The notes under the pieces: model-generated | Told to the model about the DNA's origin: nothing | The model's database searches: none | What the model saw: the letters and a program-made list of their open reading frames with translations, nothing else | Shown here: in pieces, positions 49,092-54,423 of the stretch | Layout: every line of letters begins with the position of its first letter | How positions within the stretch are numbered: the stretch's first letter is position 1 | Assembly: GCA_949295465.1 (NCBI GenBank) | Contig: CASFKY010000006.1 | Location: forward strand, 1 to 54,423 | DNA from: an uncultured Oscillospiraceae bacterium | GTDB lineage: Bacteria; Bacillota; Clostridia; Oscillospirales; Ruminococcaceae | Length of the DNA stretch: 54,423 bases | Direction of reading: 5' to 3' | Translations under genes and position numbers: made by a program

Positions 49092-49241
49092 GAGGAAAAA
49101 GCCGGCCCGGCCGGGATTTGAGGGCCCGGCGCCCCCGGCGGCTGCTTTCAGAGCCGGCCGCTCCGGGGCGGCATGTGTGCGCCGGCAGGCCCCCCGCCGC
49201 CCATCGGCCCCGGCATTCCGGCGGGTTATCCGGGCGGCTTC

Positions 49242-49271
49242 TTGACGGGCACTCTTTTTATGGATTATAAT
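49242..49271 (+). promoter_or_regulatory. Promoter of purB
   Basis: TTGACG (49242-49247), 18-bp spacer, TATAAT (49266-49271). No purine riboswitch is visible in the 80-base leader. Confidence 0.75.
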
Positions 49272-49352
49272 AAAAATATCTATGAAAAAAGGCGGGGGAG
49301 AACCCCGATAAACCCAAAAAAGAGCGGCCCTTTGGCCGGAAAGGATGCAGCC

Positions 49353-50795
49353 ATGGCACAGCACGATCGCTATCTGAGCCCTTTTTCCACCCGATATGCT
49401 TCGGATGAAATGCAGTACATCTTCTCGGAGGACAACAAGTTCCGCACCTGGCGCCGGCTGTGGATTGCCCTGGCCCGGGCCGAAAAGGAGCAGGGGCTGG
49501 ACATCACCGACGAACAGATCGCCGAGCTGGAAGCCCACAAGGACGATATCAATTACGAGGACGCCATCGCCCGGGAAAAGGAAGTGCGCCACGATGTGAT
49601 GAGCCATGTCTACGCCTACGGGCTCCAGTGCCCCCACGCCAAGGGCATCATCCATCTGGGGGCCACCAGCTGCTATGTGGGCGACAACACTGACGTGATC
49701 GTCATGCGCCAGGGCCTGCGCCTGGTGCGCAAGAAACTGATCGGCGTGCTGGGCCTGCTGAACGATTTTGCCAAACAGTACAAGGACATGCCCTGCCTGG
49801 CCTATACCCACTGCCAGCCCGCCCAGCTCACCACGGTGGGCAAGCGGGCCACCCTGTGGATGAACGAGCTGGTGATGGATCTGGAAGAGATCGATCATCG
49901 GATTGCCACCCTCAAGCTGCTGGGCAGCAAGGGCACCACCGGCACCCAGGCCAGCTTTATGGAACTTTTTGAGGGGGATTCCGCCCGCATCAAGGCGGTG
50001 GACGCCTCCATTGCCCGGGAGATGGGCTTTGAGCCGGACCAGATCGTGCCGGTATCCGGGCAGACCTATTCCCGCAAGGTGGACGCCATGGTGCTCAACG
50101 CCCTGGCGGGCATTGGCCAGAGCGCCATGAAGATGGCCACCGACATCCGGCTGCTGGCCAACTTCAAGGAGATGGAGGAGCCCTTTGAGAAGCACCAGAT
50201 CGGCTCCTCCGCCATGCCCTACAAGCGCAACCCCATGCGCTGCGAGCGGATCTGCGCCCTGGCCCGGTACCTGATGGTGGATGTGCTGAACCCCAGCTTC
50301 ACCGCCGGCACCCAGTGGTTTGAGCGCACCCTGGACGACAGCGCCAACAAGCGCATCGCCATGGCCGAGGGCTTCCTGGCCGCCGACGCCATCCTGAACA
50401 TCCTGCTGAATGTTTCGGATGGGCTGGTGGTGTATCCCAAGGTCATCCGCAGCCGGGTGATGGCAGAGCTGCCCTTCATGGCCAGCGAAAACATCATGAT
50501 GAAGGCCGTGAAAAAGGGCGGCGACCGTCAGGAACTGCACGAGCGCCTGCGTGAGCACGCTGTGGCCGCTGCCGCTGTGGTCAAGCAGGAAGGCAAACCC
50601 AACGACATGATCGCCCGCGTGGAAGCCGATCCCGCCTTTGGGCTGAGCCGCGAGGAGATCGAAGCGGAGCTGAGTCCGGAAGATTTCACTGGTCGGGCTC
50701 CGGAACAGGTACAGGAGTATCTGGACCAGTATATTCGTCCCCTGCTGGCCGCCAACCCTGATGCCGTTGGTCAGAAGGCCGAACTGAGCGTTTAA
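49353..50795 (+). CDS. purB: Adenylosuccinate lyase
   Basis: 480 residues. Cleaves SAICAR and adenylosuccinate with release of fumarate in purine synthesis. Fumarase-superfamily signature GSSAMPYKRNP (flexible loop with catalytic Ser), plus the active-site segments HLGATSCYVGDN and TQASFMELF. The ATG at 49353 follows AAAGGATG. Third-position GC is high until about 50.5 kb, then falls in the last 80 or so codons, where the composition changes towards that of the following cell-division genes. Confidence 0.96.
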   Translation: MAQHDRYLSPFSTRYASDEMQYIFSEDNKFRTWRRLWIALARAEKEQGLDITDEQIAELEAHKDDINYEDAIAREKEVRHDVMSHVYAYGLQCPHAKGIIHLGATSCYVGDNTDVIVMRQGLRLVRKKLIGVLGLLNDFAKQYKDMPCLAYTHCQPAQLTTVGKRATLWMNELVMDLEEIDHRIATLKLLGSKGTTGTQASFMELFEGDSARIKAVDASIAREMGFEPDQIVPVSGQTYSRKVDAMVLNALAGIGQSAMKMATDIRLLANFKEMEEPFEKHQIGSSAMPYKRNPMRCERICALARYLMVDVLNPSFTAGTQWFERTLDDSANKRIAMAEGFLAADAILNILLNVSDGLVVYPKVIRSRVMAELPFMASENIMMKAVKKGGDRQELHERLREHAVAAAAVVKQEGKPNDMIARVEADPAFGLSREEIEAELSPEDFTGRAPEQVQEYLDQYIRPLLAANPDAVGQKAELSV

Positions 50796-50825
50796 TGCTG
50801 GCTTTGTCGCTGAGATAAAACAAAG

Positions 50826-50861
50826 AACCCCCGCAGTACCCGAAAGGGCTGCGGGGGTTTT
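50826..50861. terminator. Terminator between purB and ftsQ
   Basis: Stem AACCCCCGCAG / CTGCGGGGGTT around CCCGAAAGGG, T-flanked on the plus strand; also usable by the converging ftsQ transcript. Confidence 0.88.
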
Positions 50862-50886
50862 ATGTTATTCCGTGGCGGCGATGGTC

Positions 50887-52146
50887 TCAGCCTTCCGGTA
50901 CGGGAGTCGGTTCCGGAGTGGGGGTGGTTTCGGTGGAATCGCCGCCGCTGCCGGTTGCATCGGCCCCTTCGCCGGTTTCATCTCCGTCCCCTTCCGGGGT
51001 AGGAGTGGGCGCGGGTGTGGGCGTGCTGGTATCACTGTTGAAGGTGGCCTCAATATTGCCATCCTCCAGCTGACGGCTCACATCCAGCGTGCCGCGGTCC
51101 GAAGAGGTCAGGCCGGTACCGTTCACATCCAGAATCAGGGTCGCTGCAAAGCGAATCTTGTAATCCAGATTGTTGGCAGTACCCAGTGTGACGGAAACAC
51201 GGCCCTGATACAGGAAGTTCAGTTCACTCAAGTCGGTCATATCAATGACGGAAATTCCATCCTTGAGCCCATTTTCTTCCAACGCTGTCATCATCTGCTC
51301 CAGCGTGTCCTGGGCAGAAATATGGCTGGTCTCTGCCGTCGCCTGCTCCTCTGTCTGTGCCTGCAGTGACAGGAAGCTTCCCGGCGTGGTTGCCTGTCCC
51401 TGCGGTATGTCGGCTTCCAGCCAGATCAGCCCATCGGGTTGGCTGTCACTGGTGCGAAGTACCTTGAGATGATCGCTGAGTACCAGCCATTGGCCTGCGT
51501 ATTCCATCATAAAGCGCTCGGTAGCCGGCTGTACTTTGACAACCACCGTACCTGGCATCTGGGTGCCCACATCCGCCACATCCAGATAGGGAAGATTACT
51601 GAGCAGGAACTGGGACTTTTCCCGGGCGGAAAAGCCAAACAGGCTGTCGCCTTCCGAAATTCCCAGCAATTCGATGATCTGGTCTTCGGTATAAACACCG
51701 GTGTTCGCTGGTGTGGAACCATCGGTGTTTTCAACGCGGAAGTCCGTGACCTTGAACAGCAGATTGACCGAAAGAATGATCCCGCCAACAAGGACTGCAA
51801 ACACCAGCAGCGCTCCCAGCACAGCGCGCTGGCGACGGCGGCGCAGCTGTTCGGCATGTGTCACGCGGCGCGGCGGACGACGGTTCGGATTCTGACGGTA
51901 AGCGGCTTTCTGCGGATTTTGCTGCGGACGGCGAGCCTTGGTGTTTCCCCTGCTGTCCACCCCCTGCTGCGGGCCTGTGCGCTGTCCTGTGGGCTGCTGC
52001 ACCGGACGGGCGCGTCGGGGCTGTCCGGCGGGTTGGGCTTTCTTGGTCAGTCCCAGGCGGCTTTTCATGCTGCGTGGTGCCGGACGTTGGTTTGCGGACG
52101 GGGTCGCGGCTGCTTTCTGCCGGCGGCTTCGCTGGTTACGATCCAT
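50887..52146 (-). CDS. ftsQ: Cell division protein FtsQ/DivIB
   Basis: 419 residues. A long basic, Gln/Arg/Pro-rich cytosolic N-terminus (1-105), one membrane helix (about 108-130, VLGALLVFAVLVGGIILSV), a POTRA domain (FRVENTDGS...LLGISEGDSLF) and the beta domain (SNLPYLDVADV, GTVVVKVQPATERFMM). It ends in a Thr-Pro/acidic low-complexity tail (STPTPAPTPTPEGDGD) of about 50 residues outside the cell, not part of the core family. Recruits and regulates septal peptidoglycan synthesis with FtsL/FtsB. The ATG at 52146 follows AAAGGAGG. Last of the visible ftsW-murG-ftsQ cluster. Confidence 0.9.
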   Translation of the reverse strand: MDRNQRSRRQKAAATPSANQRPAPRSMKSRLGLTKKAQPAGQPRRARPVQQPTGQRTGPQQGVDSRGNTKARRPQQNPQKAAYRQNPNRRPPRRVTHAEQLRRRRQRAVLGALLVFAVLVGGIILSVNLLFKVTDFRVENTDGSTPANTGVYTEDQIIELLGISEGDSLFGFSAREKSQFLLSNLPYLDVADVGTQMPGTVVVKVQPATERFMMEYAGQWLVLSDHLKVLRTSDSQPDGLIWLEADIPQGQATTPGSFLSLQAQTEEQATAETSHISAQDTLEQMMTALEENGLKDGISVIDMTDLSELNFLYQGRVSVTLGTANNLDYKIRFAATLILDVNGTGLTSSDRGTLDVSRQLEDGNIEATFNSDTSTPTPAPTPTPEGDGDETGEGADATGSGGDSTETTPTPEPTPVPEG

Positions 52147-52190
52147 CCGCGGCCTCCTTTCTGTCGTGAAAATAGAAAAAGGACAATACG

Positions 52191-52220
52191 CACAAAACGC
52201 CCCGCACAGGGTGGGGCGTT
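52191..52220 (-). terminator. Hairpin between murG and ftsQ
   Basis: Stem AACGCCCC / GGGGCGTT followed on the minus strand by TTTTG. With only four T it may be a partial terminator or processing stem that tunes ftsQ relative to murG. Confidence 0.5.
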
Positions 52221-52226
52221 GACTTC

Positions 52227-53351
52227 TTACCTGCCCGTTTTGACCAGGGCAAGCAGACGTTCTGTAATCATGTCCAGACTGCGAGGCTGGGCCAAGGTGC
52301 GTGCCTGACGGCCCATCTCGGCCAGACGTCCTGGGGCAGCCAGCAACTGCTGCACAGTCTCAATCAGTTTTTCGGCGGTCAGGTCCTTCTCTTCAATGAC
52401 CACCGCTGCGCCGGCCTTCTGCAATTCCAGGGCATTATAATACTGGTGGTTTTCGGCCACATTGGGGCTGGGAATCAGGATGGCGGCACGGCCCATGGCT
52501 TCCAGTTCCGCCAGCGTCAGAGCGCCCGAACGGGAAATGACCAGATCGGCTGCGGCCAGCAGTTCCGGCATATTCTTGATATATTCCTTTACCACCAGAT
52601 TGGGACCGGGCGCAAAACCTTCCTGTTTGGCCAGGTCCTGAAACAGCTGTACCCCACGGCTGCCTGTGGCATGCAGATGCAGCACATTCTGATGGGTCTT
52701 CTGTTCCCAGCCGCACAGGGCTCCCACCACCTCGTTGATGCGTCGGGCGCCCAGGCTGCCGCCAAAGCTCAGAATCACCGTACGGTCCCCTGCTCCGATG
52801 GCAGCGCGGGCGGCCGCCCGGTCCTGGGTCAGGATTTCCGGACGGACAGGGTTGCCTACCACCTGCGTCTTATCCGGAGCGCCCAGTTTTTCCACCGCGG
52901 CGGCACTGGCCGCAAAGACCACATCCACATCTTTTGCCAACAGCTTATTGGTGACTCCGGGGAAGGCATTCTGCTCATGAATTGCCGTCTTGATTCCCTT
53001 TTTGGCCGCAGCCCGCACCACCGGACCGCTGACATAACCGCCGCAGCCGATGACCAGATCCGGCTGGACCTCCCGGAGGATTGCCGCCGTGCGCGGGCCG
53101 GACAGGGCCAGATGATAAAGCGCCTGGAAATTGCGGGCAATATTTTTGGGCGTCAGGCGGCGCTGAAAACCATTGATTTCAATATGATGAAAGGGATATC
53201 CGGCCGCCGTCACAAGGCCGTACTCCATTCCTTCCCGGCGCCCCGCAAAGTGAATTTCCGCAGACGGCTCTGCCTTTTTCAACGCACCGGCAATGGCCAG
53301 CGCAGGATTGATGTGTCCGGCAGTACCGCCGGCGGCGATCAGAACACGCAT
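52227..53351 (-). CDS. murG: UDP-GlcNAc:undecaprenyl-PP-MurNAc-pentapeptide GlcNAc transferase
   Basis: 374 residues from the ATG at 53351 (GAGGGAACC upstream); a start 30 bases earlier lacks a site. GT28 fold: N-terminal GGTAGHINPALAIA, IGCGGYVSGPVV, HEQNAFPGVTNK; C-terminal donor site SFGGSLGARRINE, SRSGALTLAELEAMG and PSPNVAENHQYYNA. Makes lipid II on the inner face of the membrane. Sits between ftsW and ftsQ with short gaps, the classic division/cell-wall order. Confidence 0.97.
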   Translation of the reverse strand: MRVLIAAGGTAGHINPALAIAGALKKAEPSAEIHFAGRREGMEYGLVTAAGYPFHHIEINGFQRRLTPKNIARNFQALYHLALSGPRTAAILREVQPDLVIGCGGYVSGPVVRAAAKKGIKTAIHEQNAFPGVTNKLLAKDVDVVFAASAAAVEKLGAPDKTQVVGNPVRPEILTQDRAAARAAIGAGDRTVILSFGGSLGARRINEVVGALCGWEQKTHQNVLHLHATGSRGVQLFQDLAKQEGFAPGPNLVVKEYIKNMPELLAAADLVISRSGALTLAELEAMGRAAILIPSPNVAENHQYYNALELQKAGAAVVIEEKDLTAEKLIETVQQLLAAPGRLAEMGRQARTLAQPRSLDMITERLLALVKTGR

Positions 53352-53393
53352 ATGGTTCCCTCTCTTTCCCTCGATACCCAAAAGCGGCGGGTG

Positions 53394-54423
53394 TCAGCCG
53401 CTGACATTCTCCCGCCGGCGATAGACTTTGCGTGTGGGGCTGTTGCCATGCAGGCGACGCATCAGCTCATCCTGGCTGCGTTTCCGCTGCGCCATGATTT
53501 TGGCATTTCCCGCCCGTGATACGCTGAGTACGACCCCCATTTCACATAGCAGCAGCAACAAGCTGCTTCCGCCCGATGAGAAGAACGGCAGGCTGATGCC
53601 AGTGTTGGGCAAGGTGGCCGTAACCACACCGATATGACAGAATACCTGCCATGCGATCTGCGCCATCACGCCAATGGTCAGCATACTGCCAAAATAGTCC
53701 GGCGAGCGCAGAGCAATCAGAATCCCCTGAATGAGCAGGGCCGCAAACAGCCCGATGCAAAGCACCGCACCGATAAAGCCCAATTCTTCACACAGAACAG
53801 AAAAGATGAAGTCATTGGTCGCTTCCGGCAGCCACAGCTGTTTCTGACGGCTGTTGCCGATGCCAAGACCGGTCAGGCCGCCCGAAGCAATGGAATACAG
53901 GCTCTGGGTTGTCTGATAGCCAAGATCCACATCACTTTCAGCAAACAGGCCCCAGGCACCCAGGCGCTCGTTGGCGACATCATTCCCTTCAGCGGTCAGC
54001 ATCAGATACAGACCGCCCATGGCCACACCGGCCATCACAGGCATCCAGCGCAGCGCGCAGCCGCCGCACAGAAGCATGGTGCCCAGGATCATGCAGATCA
54101 GCAGAATGGCAGAGTTATGGGGTTCCATACGCAGCAGAACCACAATGGGAAGTACCGGCAGGATCGGCATGATCATGCCATGCACCAGGGTCCGCCGTTG
54201 TTCATAGTGTTCATCGGTATACAGGGCCACTCCCAGAATAACCGCAAACTTGGCGATTTCCGAAGGCTGGACGTTAATGCCCAGAATATACACCCAGCGA
54301 TGAACGTAGTTGATCTCCTTACTGAACAGAGCCAGGATCAGAAGCCCGATCAAGATCACATACATGTGCAGGTACAGATGACGCAGGGCATGGTAGTCAA
54401 TGTTGGAGATCAAGAACATAAGC
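53394..54423 (-). CDS. ftsW: SEDS-family peptidoglycan polymerase FtsW (N-terminal end outside window)
   Basis: C-terminal 343 or so residues visible; the reading frame continues past the right edge, so the ATG at 54419 is probably internal. SEDS motifs: VHRWVYILGINVQPSEIAK, the active-site Asp in AESDVDLGYQTTQ, SGGLTGLGIGNSRQKQLWLPEATNDFIF, and LPNTGISLPFFSSGGSS. Polymerises glycan strands at the septum with a class B PBP (FtsI), or acts as SpoVE in spore formers. The basic cytosolic tail is about 50 residues. FtsW rather than RodA is inferred from the murG/ftsQ neighbourhood. Confidence 0.92.
   Translation of the reverse strand, partial: LMFLISNIDYHALRHLYLHMYVILIGLLILALFSKEINYVHRWVYILGINVQPSEIAKFAVILGVALYTDEHYEQRRTLVHGMIMPILPVLPIVVLLRMEPHNSAILLICMILGTMLLCGGCALRWMPVMAGVAMGGLYLMLTAEGNDVANERLGAWGLFAESDVDLGYQTTQSLYSIASGGLTGLGIGNSRQKQLWLPEATNDFIFSVLCEELGFIGAVLCIGLFAALLIQGILIALRSPDYFGSMLTIGVMAQIAWQVFCHIGVVTATLPNTGISLPFFSSGGSSLLLLLCEMGVVLSVSRAGNAKIMAQRKRSQDELMRRLHGNSPTRKVYRRRENVSG

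Noticed and set aside
1-54423. CRISPR arrays, insertion sequences, transposases, prophage or rRNA genes
   Set aside because: No regularly spaced repeats, transposase motifs, phage structural genes or rRNA sequence seen.

Overview
The window looks like a chromosome segment of a GC-rich, low-redundancy Firmicute of the class Clostridia, most like the Ruminococcaceae/Oscillospiraceae gut group (Faecalibacterium/Gemmiger/Subdoligranulum-like). The basis is gene content and style: a T-box-controlled thrS, a TTGACA/TATAAT promoter style, AAAGGAG ribosome sites with some TTG/GTG starts, PadR-DUF2812 and GntR-ABC pairs, an ECF S component, paired YfhO proteins and an ftsW-murG-ftsQ cell-wall cluster. 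The genus is an inference; no 16S gene is present.

Layout. 1-4.07 kb (minus): 5'-complete, 3'-cut thrS behind a full T-box leader, a D-2-hydroxyacid dehydrogenase and a CorA-type Mg transporter with a structured, terminator-bearing leader. 4.07-10.94 kb: a divergent regulatory unit. A PrpR_N-type regulator with a degenerate AAA+ domain reads left; to the right are a lactonase-like metallo-beta-lactamase protein, a GntP-family permease and a split UxaA-type dehydratase (small SAF subunit plus large subunit), followed after a terminator by an opine-dehydrogenase-like gene. Two identical-geometry palindromes (TGTAT-N7-ATACA) sit in the divergent spacer. This is the best candidate for an undescribed catabolic system in the window. 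11.08-13.4 kb: tRNA-Val(CAC) followed by an AT-richer accessory insert with a double-CxxC (SitI6-like) immunity-type protein, a frameshifted second small gene and a helical repeat-like protein.

13.57-22.6 kb: a LysR regulator divergent from an SDR/lipoprotein/flavodoxin operon, a YkgJ-type Cys-cluster protein, a thioesterase/MBL/CAT-like operon, NudC, a DMT exporter and a natural fusion of an AlkA-type glycosylase with an O6-alkylguanine methyltransferase. 22.7-33.3 kb (minus): glycosyltransferase 2, FtsH, a TetR regulator cotranscribed with a large RND transporter carrying a coiled-coil insertion, and a GntR/ABC-ATPase/permease operon. 33.5-39.4 kb: radical SAM, HAD phosphatase, DapF, PAP2, esterase, and an ECF S component overlapping a two-domain uridine-kinase-like protein.

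39.5-47.3 kb: two YfhO-type membrane glycosyltransferase paralogues, a GT-C-like membrane protein and YbaK. 47.3-49.1 kb: DUF2812/PadR pair with TATCGA operators. 49.2-50.8 kb: purB. 50.9-54.4 kb (minus): ftsQ, murG and the C-terminal part of ftsW; here base composition drops visibly compared with the rest of the window. Most genes are strongly biased to G/C at third positions, which produces many long spurious antisense frames; these are left out.
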